Shown here in pieces: positions 41,253 to 49,598 of a stretch of 64,000 nucleotides of DNA; positions within the stretch are counted from its first letter, which is position 1; each line of letters opens with the position of its first letter. Position numbers and translations under genes: made by a program. Below the pieces are notes generated by a model, which worked only from the letters and a program-made list of their open reading frames with translations, did no database searches and was not told the origin of the DNA. The stretch is from JANMOK01 sp031415055 (GTDB taxonomy: Bacteria > Pseudomonadota > Alphaproteobacteria > Rhodobacterales > Rhodobacteraceae): contig JANOQZ010000009.1 in assembly GCA_031415055.1 (NCBI GenBank), positions 1 through 64,000 of the forward strand, in the 5' to 3' direction.

Positions 41253-41726
41253 TCACCCCTTCTCCCGCATCAGCCGCGCCTTATCCCTTGCCCAATCGCG
41301 CTGCTTCTCGGTCTCGCGCTTGTCCGCTTGCTTCTTCCCCTTAGCCACGCCCAGCTTCAATTTCGCCCGGCCTTTCTCATTGAAATACAACGTCAAAGGC
41401 ACCAGCGTCATGCCTTCGCGGCCGACGCCTTGCCACAGTTTGGCCAATTGCTTGCGGCTGACCAGCAGCTTACGTCGCCGCCGTTCCTCATGGGTAAACG
41501 TCTTGGCCTGCACATAGGCGGGGATATGGGCGTTGATCAGCCATAGCTCGCCGTTTTCAACCGAAGCATATGACTCGCCTATATTGGCATGCCCCAGCCG
41601 CAAGGATTTGACCTCGGACCCTTCCAGCATGATGCCGCATTCCAGATCGCTTTCGATGAAATAATTGTGCCGCGCCTTGCGGTTTTCCGCCGCGACTTTG
41701 GAATTTGGATCGGATTTTCCAGCCAT
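41253..41726 (-). CDS. smpB: SsrA (tmRNA)-binding protein
   Basis: A 157-aa SmpB of normal length. The core is complete: ENRKARHNYFIESDLECGIML (near 13-33), GSEVKSLRLGHANIGESYA (near 36-54), NAHIPAY, RRRKLLVSRKQL and the basic C-terminal tail ending in RDWARDKARLMREKG. It delivers tmRNA to stalled ribosomes. The start is ATG 41726; a frame open to 41792 adds unrelated residues. It is usually close to dapA in this group; here three unrelated genes lie between them. Confidence 0.95.
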   Translation of the reverse strand: MAGKSDPNSKVAAENRKARHNYFIESDLECGIMLEGSEVKSLRLGHANIGESYASVENGELWLINAHIPAYVQAKTFTHEERRRRKLLVSRKQLAKLWQGVGREGMTLVPLTLYFNEKGRAKLKLGVAKGKKQADKRETEKQRDWARDKARLMREKG

Positions 41727-41853
41727 GATGGCGGACAGATAAGGGCGGCCAAGCCCCAAGTCCAGCGGCGCGGTAACAAGGCGTCGCTGCAATGTGAAAC
41801 TTATTTCAGTTGATTTGCGTTACATGAGCCAGTGACGCAGCAAGGAAGCCGAT

Positions 41854-42666
41854 ATGAGCGACGCGCATCCCCTAATCTATCGCCACCGCTTGGTCGCGCG
41901 ACTAACGCATTGGGTCTGGGCGTTTTGCCTGTTCTTTCTGCTGCTCTCTGGCCTCAACATTTTCAACGCCCATCCGGCGCTGTATATCGGCGAGCAATCC
42001 GGCTTTGAATTCGACAATGACATTCTGCGCATCGGCGCCGAGCAATCCGCCGACGGCACAGTCACCGGCTATACCGAAATATTCGGGGCAAAGTTCGATA
42101 CCACCGGGGTTCTGGGCGTCAGCGAGGAGCGCGGCCAGTTGCGCAACCGCGCCTTCCCAGATTGGGCGACCATCCCTTCATTCCGCTCACTCGCCACCGC
42201 CCGCGTCGTGCATTTCTTCTTCGCTTGGATATTCGCCGCCGTGTTTCTGATCTGGCTGATCTCCAGCCTGTTCAACGGCCACATTCGCCGCGACATCCTG
42301 CCGACCCCCGCCGAAATCAAAACCGTTCCTCAATCCATCTGGGACCATCTTCGCCTGCGCTTGCACCACGACGGCAAGAACAACGTGCTGCAAAAACTGG
42401 CCTATGCCGGGGTGCTGCTGATCCTGTTCCCGCTGATCATCCTGACCGGCCTGACCATGTCACCCTCGATGGACGCGGCTTGGCCTTGGTTGCTCGACAT
42501 TTTCGGCGGTCGGCAAACCGCCCGCACCCTGCATTTCCTCGCCATGTTCCTGCTGGTTTTGTTCTTCGTCGTTCACATCGCCATGGTCGTTCTGGCTGGC
42601 CCCATCAACGAATTGCGCTCGATGATCACCGGCTGGTACCGCACCAAATCGGAGCCGCAGCCATGA
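41854..42666 (+). CDS. Membrane cytochrome b (cytochrome b561/b6-type domain)
   Basis: A 270-aa inner-membrane protein with four main hydrophobic segments (about 17-37, 113-135, 180-200, 230-250). It carries candidate haem histidines (RLTHWVWAF near residue 19, RVVHFFFAW near 120, RTLHFLAMF and VVHIAMVV near 225-245). An extracytoplasmic loop of about 75 residues follows helix 1. Its stop overlaps the start of a molybdopterin oxidoreductase gene (ATGA), so it is almost certainly that enzyme's quinone-linked electron partner, as MsrQ is for MsrP, though it is not MsrQ itself. Confidence 0.85.
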   Translation: MSDAHPLIYRHRLVARLTHWVWAFCLFFLLLSGLNIFNAHPALYIGEQSGFEFDNDILRIGAEQSADGTVTGYTEIFGAKFDTTGVLGVSEERGQLRNRAFPDWATIPSFRSLATARVVHFFFAWIFAAVFLIWLISSLFNGHIRRDILPTPAEIKTVPQSIWDHLRLRLHHDGKNNVLQKLAYAGVLLILFPLIILTGLTMSPSMDAAWPWLLDIFGGRQTARTLHFLAMFLLVLFFVVHIAMVVLAGPINELRSMITGWYRTKSEPQP

Positions 42667-43439
42667 TCCTCTCGCGTCGCCAACTGCTGCGTTCGTCTGG
42701 CCTTTTGGCCGCAGCTATCCCGCTGTCCGGGTGCAAGCTGTTTGACCCGTGGCTCGGCACCGGCCACCCGGTGCATGATACGTTGGCCCGCGCCAATGGA
42801 CTTACCTATGAGGTGCAGGATTGGTTGAAGGGTGACGCTTTGGCACCGGAGTTCACCCAATCCGACATCCGCCAGGGCATGCGTCCGAACGGCTCGCTGG
42901 ATCCGCAGGGCAGCGACTATCTGCTGCTGAAAGCGCAGGATTTCCGCAACTATCGTCTGCAAGTTTCCGGCTTGGTGGACAAACCCCTGTCCCTTAGCCT
43001 GACCGACCTGCAATCCATGCCATCGCGCACCCAGATCACCCGCCACGATTGCGTTGAAGGGTGGTCGTGCATCGCCAAATGGACCGGTACGCCCTTGTCG
43101 TTGGTGCTGGATGCCGCGGGGGTGAAAGCCGACGCCAACTTCGTCGTCTTCCGCTGCTTTGACACATTGGGTGGCGGCCTGTCTGGCCCGCTGCCCTATT
43201 ACGAATCCATCGACATGCGCGATGCGCGCCACCCGCAAACCATCCTCGCCTACGGCATGAATGACGCCGCCTTGCCGGTGCCCAACGGCGCACCTTTGCG
43301 GGTGCGCGTCGAACGCCAACTTGGCTACAAAATGGCCAAATACATCAGCGGCATCGAACTGGTCGCCAATTTCGCCGATATTGGTGGCGCGGGTTCGTAT
43401 TGGGCCGATGTGGGGTATGATTGGTACGCGGGGATTTGA
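42663..43439 (+). CDS. Molybdopterin-dependent oxidoreductase, sulfite-oxidase fold, exported
   Basis: A 258-aa protein with a twin-arginine type leader (SRRQLLRSSG) and a lipobox-like LSGC near residue 20. The Moco domain contains TRHDCVEGWSC (near residue 126), with the cysteine expected to ligate molybdenum, and the ending LGYKMAKYISGIELV (near residue 220). It belongs with the YedY/sulfite-oxidase-like catalytic domain proteins. The substrate is unknown; reduction of a periplasmic sulfoxide or N-oxide is a guess. It is co-translated with the cytochrome b gene. The frame is open back to 42162 only as a shadow of the cytochrome gene. Confidence 0.85.
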   Translation: MILSRRQLLRSSGLLAAAIPLSGCKLFDPWLGTGHPVHDTLARANGLTYEVQDWLKGDALAPEFTQSDIRQGMRPNGSLDPQGSDYLLLKAQDFRNYRLQVSGLVDKPLSLSLTDLQSMPSRTQITRHDCVEGWSCIAKWTGTPLSLVLDAAGVKADANFVVFRCFDTLGGGLSGPLPYYESIDMRDARHPQTILAYGMNDAALPVPNGAPLRVRVERQLGYKMAKYISGIELVANFADIGGAGSYWADVGYDWYAGI

Positions 43440-43448
43440 AATGAAATA

Positions 43449-43473
43449 GGGCGCGGCCCCGTCAGCCGCGCCC
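43449..43473. terminator. Hairpin GGGCGCGGC / GCCGCGCCC between convergent genes
   Basis: A 9-bp perfect GC stem with a 7-nt loop, 9 nt after the molybdopterin oxidoreductase stop and 21 nt before the 3' end of the convergent PhoX gene. It is probably a shared bidirectional terminator, although no T-run follows. Confidence 0.6.
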
Positions 43474-43494
43474 GATGCTGGTTACGCAAGAAGT

Positions 43495-44931
43495 TTACTG
43501 CGAGACGGCAACAAAGCCGCTGATCGCCAGAATGTCGTCGGTGCCATAGTCATCGACCTTCGGCATCGCATCATCGTTGGAATGCTGGATCGACAGATAG
43601 GCGGTCATGCCGTCGGGCGCGAAGATGAACCCAGTCGGCTCAGCGCTGGAATCCATCACCGACAGCACTTTCACGCAGCCATCGGATTTCAGATTGCGGT
43701 CGGTGCCATCGGGCAGACAGGCGAAAATATCGCCGTTCGGATGGTCCTCGATCACATAGAGATTGCCGGTTCCGGGCTGGAAATCGAGGTTGTCAAACGA
43801 GTTGAAGTCGGCATCTCCCTCGATGAACCGCACTACTTCGGTGCTGAACGCGATCTTACCTTCGGCATCGGCCACCGGAATTACCAGCGGCGCACGATCG
43901 ACGACGCACATCACTTCGGCAAAGTTCGAGGCACCTTCATTGCCGGTGTTAGTAAAGCAGAACCGCACGCCGTCGCCGGTGTAGGCGACGTCTTGATGCA
44001 GGTCTTCCGGCCGGTAGAATCCGGTCGCGTTCACGGCAGCCGCATCGGCGCGGACCGACATCGGGTTGACTTCGATCCAACCCGCCGCGCCGGTTTCACA
44101 GCCCTGCCCGAACTGCACCCGGTCACCGTAACAAGACACCTGCATCGCATAAGTTTTGCCAACCGCAAATGGCGAAGCGTCGAGGGTATCGATCATGCCG
44201 CCCGTCCAAGGCGTGGCGGGAATGAATTTGAACATCGCGCCGCCATCGGCATTGGCGACATCGGTGCCGGGGCGCAGCTCGTCGCCACCATAAACAACGC
44301 CGTTCGCCAAGATTGCGATACCTTCCCAGGCCATCGTCGGCAGCGCAATGCGGCGGGAGACATGCATCGGGTCAGTCGTCGCGCCAGTTGCCCGGTCGGT
44401 TATAGTGATCTCGCTGACATTCAGCGGGTCGATCATTTCATAGGCACCGCCAGCATCGTCTTCCTCGGTAAACAATACAGTGCCCCAGGGCGTCGTGCGG
44501 ATGCCATCGCAAGAATTGGTGCCGCGCACCAGAGTCGTCACCGCGCCATCGACAAGCGAGATGCTCTGCACCGCCGGGTTCATTTTTCCAGCGGCAATTT
44601 CCTCGAGATCGCCCTCAACGCAGGTGATCAGATGGGTCGGGTTCTGGGCCGGGTAAAACGCCATCATATCGGTGCTGTCGGCGGCCTCGCGGGTCAGATA
44701 GTTCGCCTTCAAGCCGCCGGCCAACGACACCAGTTGCAACTCGGTATCCACTACTGTGCGATAACCGGTTTCGGCAGATTCAGGTGCTGATGCTGCCAGC
44801 GGTTTTTCAACGCCGAAAAGTTGCAAAGATTGCGCATCCAGCATCGAATCGATGGAGACGCCAAAATCGGCAGCAGCGACAGGCATAGCGGCCAAGGCAA
44901 TTATTGCGGTGCAGAGCAAACGTTTAGTCAT
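43495..44931 (-). CDS. PhoX-family secreted protein (DUF839)
   Basis: A 478-aa exported protein with a signal peptide ending in VAAA/DF at about residue 20. The PhoX/DUF839 beta-propeller features are visible: GTNSCDGIRTTPWGTVLFTEED (near residue 137, read as two blocks), GGAMFKF, RPEDLH (near residue 318) and NSFDNLDFQPGTGNLYVIED (near 385). PhoX enzymes are calcium/iron phosphomonoesterases that release phosphate in the periplasm; many DUF839 relatives are uncharacterised. A strong GGAGGGG ribosome site precedes the ATG. It lies 127 nt downstream of dapA on the same strand. Confidence 0.82.
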   Translation of the reverse strand: MTKRLLCTAIIALAAMPVAAADFGVSIDSMLDAQSLQLFGVEKPLAASAPESAETGYRTVVDTELQLVSLAGGLKANYLTREAADSTDMMAFYPAQNPTHLITCVEGDLEEIAAGKMNPAVQSISLVDGAVTTLVRGTNSCDGIRTTPWGTVLFTEEDDAGGAYEMIDPLNVSEITITDRATGATTDPMHVSRRIALPTMAWEGIAILANGVVYGGDELRPGTDVANADGGAMFKFIPATPWTGGMIDTLDASPFAVGKTYAMQVSCYGDRVQFGQGCETGAAGWIEVNPMSVRADAAAVNATGFYRPEDLHQDVAYTGDGVRFCFTNTGNEGASNFAEVMCVVDRAPLVIPVADAEGKIAFSTEVVRFIEGDADFNSFDNLDFQPGTGNLYVIEDHPNGDIFACLPDGTDRNLKSDGCVKVLSVMDSSAEPTGFIFAPDGMTAYLSIQHSNDDAMPKVDDYGTDDILAISGFVAVSQ

Positions 44932-45058
44932 AGGGATTCCCCTCCAGAAGAATGGTTTTCAACTTGGGCATCATGCGAGTGGATCACGACAGCTTTGTGC
45001 CCGTTGCGTGAAACATCGGTGACAGTCAGCTTCCGGATTTCCAACGCGGACAGCCCGG

Positions 45059-45934
45059 CTAATTCACCAGCCCGGCAAACCGCATCGCGGCCTCCATCGC
45101 CGCCTTGGTTTCCGGCAAAGCGCCGGTCAAGGGCGAGCGGACATCGGCATTGCAGCGGCCCAGAACTGACAGGCCGTATTTGGCCCCAACTACGCCGGGT
45201 TCGGTGAAAATGGCTTTGTGTAGCGGCATAAGTTGGCGGTGGAAATCCAAAGCCGTGGCGTAATCCCCCTCCAGCATCGCGTCCTGAAACTGCGCACAAA
45301 GCCTTGGCGCAACGTTGGCGGTCACCGAAATGCAGCCGACCCCACCGTGCGCATGGTGGCCCAAAGCCAGATCATCCTCGCCCGAAAGCTGGATGAAATC
45401 TTCACCACAAGCCTCGCGCTGTTCCCAAACGCGCCCGATATTCTGAGTTGAATCCTTGACGCCGACGATGCGCGGCAGTTTCGCCAATTCACCCATCGTC
45501 GGGGGCAGCATGTCCACTACCGAACGGCCGGGAATATTGTAAATGATGATCGGCAAGGTGCACGCATCATGCAGCGCCGTGTAATGCGCGATCAGCCCGC
45601 GTTGGGTGGGTTTGTTGTAATAGGGTGTGACAACCAAGGCGGCATCGGCACCCACTGATTCAGCAAACTGGATCAACGCGATGGCTTCAACCGTATTGTT
45701 TGAGCCAGCCCCCGCAATCACCGGAATGCGGCCATTAGCGGTTTCCACAACGATCTTAACCACTTGCCGATGTTCGTCATGGCTCAACGTCGGGCTTTCG
45801 CCGGTGGTGCCGACGGCCACGATGCCGTTGCTGCCTTCGGCCACATGCCATTCGACCAGTTCCTTCAGCGCCTTCACGTCCAGTTTGCCGTCCGCAAATG
45901 GGGTGACAAGGGCCGGTATGGAGCCGCGAAACAT
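45059..45934 (-). CDS. dapA: 4-hydroxy-tetrahydrodipicolinate synthase
   Basis: A 291-aa class I aldolase of lysine and cell-wall precursor synthesis, condensing pyruvate with aspartate semialdehyde. The markers are ALVTPFADGKLD (near residue 8), VGTTGESPTLSH (near 42), YNIPGRSVVDM with the catalytic tyrosine (near 133) and IVGVKDSTQNI with the Schiff-base lysine (near 160). The start at 45934 has an AGGAGAAAG ribosome site; the frame open to 46270 overlaps the divergent slt gene. dapA next to a soluble lytic transglycosylase is a conserved neighbourhood in this group. Confidence 0.96.
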   Translation of the reverse strand: MFRGSIPALVTPFADGKLDVKALKELVEWHVAEGSNGIVAVGTTGESPTLSHDEHRQVVKIVVETANGRIPVIAGAGSNNTVEAIALIQFAESVGADAALVVTPYYNKPTQRGLIAHYTALHDACTLPIIIYNIPGRSVVDMLPPTMGELAKLPRIVGVKDSTQNIGRVWEQREACGEDFIQLSGEDDLALGHHAHGGVGCISVTANVAPRLCAQFQDAMLEGDYATALDFHRQLMPLHKAIFTEPGVVGAKYGLSVLGRCNADVRSPLTGALPETKAAMEAAMRFAGLVN

Positions 45935-46075
45935 GGGCTTTCTCCTATTAAAACTGCCTGCAATCCAAAGCCGCGCGACCCTAGTGCCATTTTCCGCCAG
46001 TCGCAAGAAGCTGGGGCAGACTTGTCCGCAAGGGCCTGCTAACATTTCACAAAACAACAAACCGTTTGAGGCAAC

Positions 46076-48025
46076 ATGCACCAATTTTTCCTGCGGGTAC
46101 TCGCGCTGCTTATGTTCTCTGCGGGCGGCGCTTTCGCCCAATCGCCCGAATCCACCGGCAAACGTCTTGTCACCGCGATGGAAGCGGTCAAGGCAGAAGA
46201 TTGGGTTACCGCGCGGGCCATCGCTGAAGGCGCTGGCGATGCGGTAGCGCTGGCTGTGGTCGATTGGCACCGGTTGCGAAAGGGCGATGGGTCATTTGGC
46301 GACTATCAATCTTTCCTAAGAACTTTTGCAAATTGGCCGGGCCTGCCGTTGCTGCAGGAAAAAGGTGAAGCCGCGATGCCAAGCGACCTCGACCCTGCAA
46401 TTGTAACCGCCTATTTCGCCGCACAGGCGCCGCAGACGGGCACGGGGGCCTTGCACCTAGCCAAAGCGCTAACGGCCCTTGGGCGGGTCGCTGAGGGCCG
46501 TGACGAGGCAATGCGGGCGTGGCGCGATCTTGACCTGACGCCCAACGAACAGGCGCGGTTGATCGACCAATTCGAAGGTGTCTTAAAGCCGCTGCACAAC
46601 ACGCGCATCGACAACTTGCTTTGGCGCGGCGAAACCGAACAGGCCGAACGGATATTGCCATTGGCTGGCCCGCAAACCGCCGCGCTGGCAAAAGTCCGCA
46701 TTGCCCTGCGCCGCGATGCCGATGGCATTACCGCGATGATTAACGCGCTTCCGGCTGCGCTGCAAAACAGCCCTGGATTGGCCTATGAACGCTTTCTTTG
46801 GCGGATCAAGAAAGACAAATGGGACGAAGCCGCGACTTTGCTTTTGGAACATACCGGTTCCGTCGAAGAATTGGGCAAGCCCGAGGACTGGGGCAATCTG
46901 CGCCGCTCGGTGGCGCGGCGGGAAGCGCGGTTGGGTCACCCGAAGAACGCCTACAAACTTGCCAGCCAGCATTTCCTGACCGAAGGCGAAGACTACGCGG
47001 ATCTGGAATGGCTGGCAGGCTGGATTGCCTTACGCAAACTGATCGATCCCGAACGCGCCTTGCCGCATTTTCAGCGATTCCGCGCTGCCGTTTTATCGCC
47101 CATCAGCCTTGGTCGGGCCGGTTACTGGCTGGGTCGCACCTATGAGGCGCTGGGGGATGAAGCCAATGCACAGGATTCTTACGCGCTGGGTGCAACTTAC
47201 CAGACCAGTTTCTATGGCCAGTTGGCCGCTGAGCGCGCCGGTTTGCCGGTAGATGCCAGCCTAGCTGGAATCGCGCCACCGGCGAATTGGCAATCGATGC
47301 CGATAATTCAATCCACCCCAATTCGTGCTGGAATCCTGTTCCATTACGCCGATGAACCGTTGCTGATGCAGCGCTTTTTCGCCCATGTCGCGGAAACTGC
47401 AAGCCCGCAGGAACAGGCGGCACTGGCTGAAAAGGCGCTGGAACTGGGTCGCGCTCACACCGCCATCGCTGTTTCCAAGAATGCCGCTAACGTCGGCGTC
47501 GTCCTGCCCACATCCTATTACCCGGTTACCGAACTGGCGCAGTTTACCAGCGACATCGAACCGGAACTTGCAATGGCGATAGCGCGTCAAGAAAGCGAAC
47601 TGAACCCCGAGGTGATCAGTTCTGTTGGGGCGAGGGGATTGATGCAAGTCATGCCCGCAACGGCAAAAAAAGTGGCAGGCGAATTGGGCATCGACTTTTC
47701 CGAGGAAAGCCTGACAAGCGATTGGCGCTATAATGCGCGCTTGGGCACCACCTATATGGCGGGCTTGATGCAAGATTTCAGCGGAAATTACGCACTTGCC
47801 GCCGCTGGCTATAACGCGGGTCCACATCGTGTTGACACGTGGATTGCCGAATATGGTGACCCGCGTTCGCCCGATGTAGATATGATCGATTGGATCGAAA
47901 TGATCCCGTTCCGCGAAACGCAGAACTACGTGCAACGGGTTATGGAATCCCTTCACATATATCGCGCCCGGATCAGCGGTCAGGTCCCACCGATCAGGTT
48001 ACGCGCTGATCTTTCGCGCAGTTGA
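46076..48025 (+). CDS. Soluble lytic murein transglycosylase
   Basis: A 649-aa periplasmic enzyme. The signal peptide ends in GGAFAQ (about residue 22). A long alpha-helical superhelix (to about 480) is followed by the SLT domain with the catalytic glutamate in AIARQESELNPE (near residue 505), GARGLMQVMPATAKKVA and AAAGYNAGPHRVD (near 580). It cleaves the glycan strands of peptidoglycan. A GAGG ribosome site lies just before the ATG. It is divergent from dapA (141-nt gap), and its last 46 nt overlap the 3' end of a convergent EamA transporter gene. Confidence 0.94.
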   Translation: MHQFFLRVLALLMFSAGGAFAQSPESTGKRLVTAMEAVKAEDWVTARAIAEGAGDAVALAVVDWHRLRKGDGSFGDYQSFLRTFANWPGLPLLQEKGEAAMPSDLDPAIVTAYFAAQAPQTGTGALHLAKALTALGRVAEGRDEAMRAWRDLDLTPNEQARLIDQFEGVLKPLHNTRIDNLLWRGETEQAERILPLAGPQTAALAKVRIALRRDADGITAMINALPAALQNSPGLAYERFLWRIKKDKWDEAATLLLEHTGSVEELGKPEDWGNLRRSVARREARLGHPKNAYKLASQHFLTEGEDYADLEWLAGWIALRKLIDPERALPHFQRFRAAVLSPISLGRAGYWLGRTYEALGDEANAQDSYALGATYQTSFYGQLAAERAGLPVDASLAGIAPPANWQSMPIIQSTPIRAGILFHYADEPLLMQRFFAHVAETASPQEQAALAEKALELGRAHTAIAVSKNAANVGVVLPTSYYPVTELAQFTSDIEPELAMAIARQESELNPEVISSVGARGLMQVMPATAKKVAGELGIDFSEESLTSDWRYNARLGTTYMAGLMQDFSGNYALAAAGYNAGPHRVDTWIAEYGDPRSPDVDMIDWIEMIPFRETQNYVQRVMESLHIYRARISGQVPPIRLRADLSRS

Positions 48026-48882
48026 GCAAGCCTTGCGCGCCAAATAGTGAATATCCCTGCACCCACGATCATGGCAGCACCAGTCACCATGAAACCGTCA
48101 ATCGTTTCGTGGAACACCAATATGCCAATCGCCGAAGCGAATACCAGTTGCAGATAGGCAAACGGTTGCACGGTTGAGGCATCGGCCAATTCAACGGCGC
48201 GGATCAACCAGAAATGTCCGGTTGCCCCGGTGATGCACAGACAAAGCATCCAAATGTAATCAGGCCCGCTGAACACCTGCCAATGAAACAGGCCGATCAG
48301 CGTGGTGAAAATCGCTCCGGTCACACCGGTATAGAAAAAGTTGGTTTGCGCCGAGTCTTTGCGCGACGCCAGCCGTGTGAGGATCGTGTACATGGCAAAC
48401 ATCGCCGCCGCCAATAATGCCACCAGCGACACCGGACTGAACACTTGCAATCCCGGTTGCAAAATCACCAGCACGCCGAGAAAGCCAAACCCAATTGCCA
48501 GCCAGCGCCGCCAGCCGACCTTTTCGCCAAGGATTGGCACCGAATAGGCGGCGGCAATCAGTGGGTAGGCGGCAAAAATTGCGTGGCTTTCGGCCAAGCC
48601 GATTTTGGTGAAAGCCCAGATCACCATCAGGGTTTCGACGATCAGTAACAGGCCACGCAATGCGTGCAGCCAAAGTTGATCGGTTCGAGCCACTTTGGCG
48701 ATGCCACCCTGCCGCGATTGTGCCAAAACCAGCACAAAAATGGCGAAAAACCAATAGCGCAACATGTTGACAACGAAGACGTTATAGGTCTCCGACAAAT
48801 GCCGCGAAATGCCGTCTTGGGCAGAAAATATCAGCGATGTGGCGATCATATAGGCGATGCCGAGGCGGGCGTTTTGGGTCAA
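47980..48882 (-). CDS. EamA/DMT-family transporter
   Basis: A 300-aa protein with ten predicted hydrophobic helices in two EamA repeats (for example MIATSLIFSAQDG near residue 12 and TRLASRKDSAQTNFFYTG in the second half). The likely start is a TTG at 48882 that overlaps the TGA of mnmD (TTGA); this gives the normal family length. The longer frame to 49053 lies inside mnmD. It is a drug/metabolite exporter type with unknown substrate. Its 3' end overlaps that of the convergent slt gene. Confidence 0.87.
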   Translation of the reverse strand: MTQNARLGIAYMIATSLIFSAQDGISRHLSETYNVFVVNMLRYWFFAIFVLVLAQSRQGGIAKVARTDQLWLHALRGLLLIVETLMVIWAFTKIGLAESHAIFAAYPLIAAAYSVPILGEKVGWRRWLAIGFGFLGVLVILQPGLQVFSPVSLVALLAAAMFAMYTILTRLASRKDSAQTNFFYTGVTGAIFTTLIGLFHWQVFSGPDYIWMLCLCITGATGHFWLIRAVELADASTVQPFAYLQLVFASAIGILVFHETIDGFMVTGAAMIVGAGIFTIWRARLAQLRERSARNLIGGT

Positions 48883-49559
48883 AGTTTTATTCCGCGGGTC
48901 ATGTGTTTTTTGGCACCAAAGCCGGGCACCCTTTCCACCTGAAACCCGGCAGATGCAAGGGCGCGTCGTACGTGACCTGCGGCTGTATATGTGGCGAAAG
49001 TTCCATTTTGGTGGGTATGCGCGGCGACCTGTTGCATCAATTCGGGTGACCACATTTCAGGGTTTTTCGCTGGGCTGAAGCCATCAAGGAACCAGGCGTC
49101 AGCTTCGCCTTGCCAGTTCGGTAATGTATCACGGGCATCACCGATGATGATTTCAAGCACGATTTCATCGGATTCGTGCACGAATTTGCCACTTTCCCAC
49201 ATTGAGATAAGCGTGTTGGACAAGCCGCTCAGTTCGGGCCAAGTTTGCAAAGCCTTGGCCAGATCACTGGTTTGCAGGGGAAAAGCCTCAAAACTGGTCA
49301 CTTTCAACTGCCCCGCAATACCCGAGCGTCGCCACAAATCCCAAGCTGCCAAGACATTCAACCCGGTGCCAAACCCAAGTTCGGCGATTTGGAACCTATC
49401 ACAAAATCGGTCCGGAAGATCATTTCCATGCAGGAAAACGTGGTTTGTTTCCGCCAATCCGCCTTGCATTGAAAAGTACGGATCGTCAAAATGCCTGGAG
49501 ACCGGCACCGAACCATCGCGCCAAATGATCTCAGCCTTTTGCACTGCCCGGCGATCCAT
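48879..49559 (-). CDS. mnmD: tRNA 5-(aminomethyl)-2-thiouridine methyltransferase (MnmD)
   Basis: A 226-aa enzyme corresponding to the N-terminal half of MnmC. Visible are the FDDPYFSMQGGLAETNHVFL region (near 24-43), the SAM motif IAELGFGTGLNVLAA (near 59-73) and the catalytic DAWFLDGFSPAKNPEMWS (near 160-177). It methylates nm5s2U34 to mnm5s2U34 in certain tRNAs. It stands as a separate gene, divergent by only 40 nt from an FAD oxidase like the other half of MnmC. Confidence 0.93.
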   Translation of the reverse strand: MDRRAVQKAEIIWRDGSVPVSRHFDDPYFSMQGGLAETNHVFLHGNDLPDRFCDRFQIAELGFGTGLNVLAAWDLWRRSGIAGQLKVTSFEAFPLQTSDLAKALQTWPELSGLSNTLISMWESGKFVHESDEIVLEIIIGDARDTLPNWQGEADAWFLDGFSPAKNPEMWSPELMQQVAAHTHQNGTFATYTAAGHVRRALASAGFQVERVPGFGAKKHMTRGIKL

Positions 49560-49598
49560 GCTTTACCCCTTGGCACCTCATGGGTCAGCACGGCGGGA

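Noticed and set aside
41232..41262. Short tandem CACCCCTCACCCCTC near the smpB stop
   Set aside because: Only about three short units in a pyrimidine-rich stretch; no evidence of a functional repeat.
43582..44790. 402-aa open frame on the plus strand
   Set aside because: Antisense to the PhoX-family gene, which has a signal peptide, ribosome site and conserved motifs.
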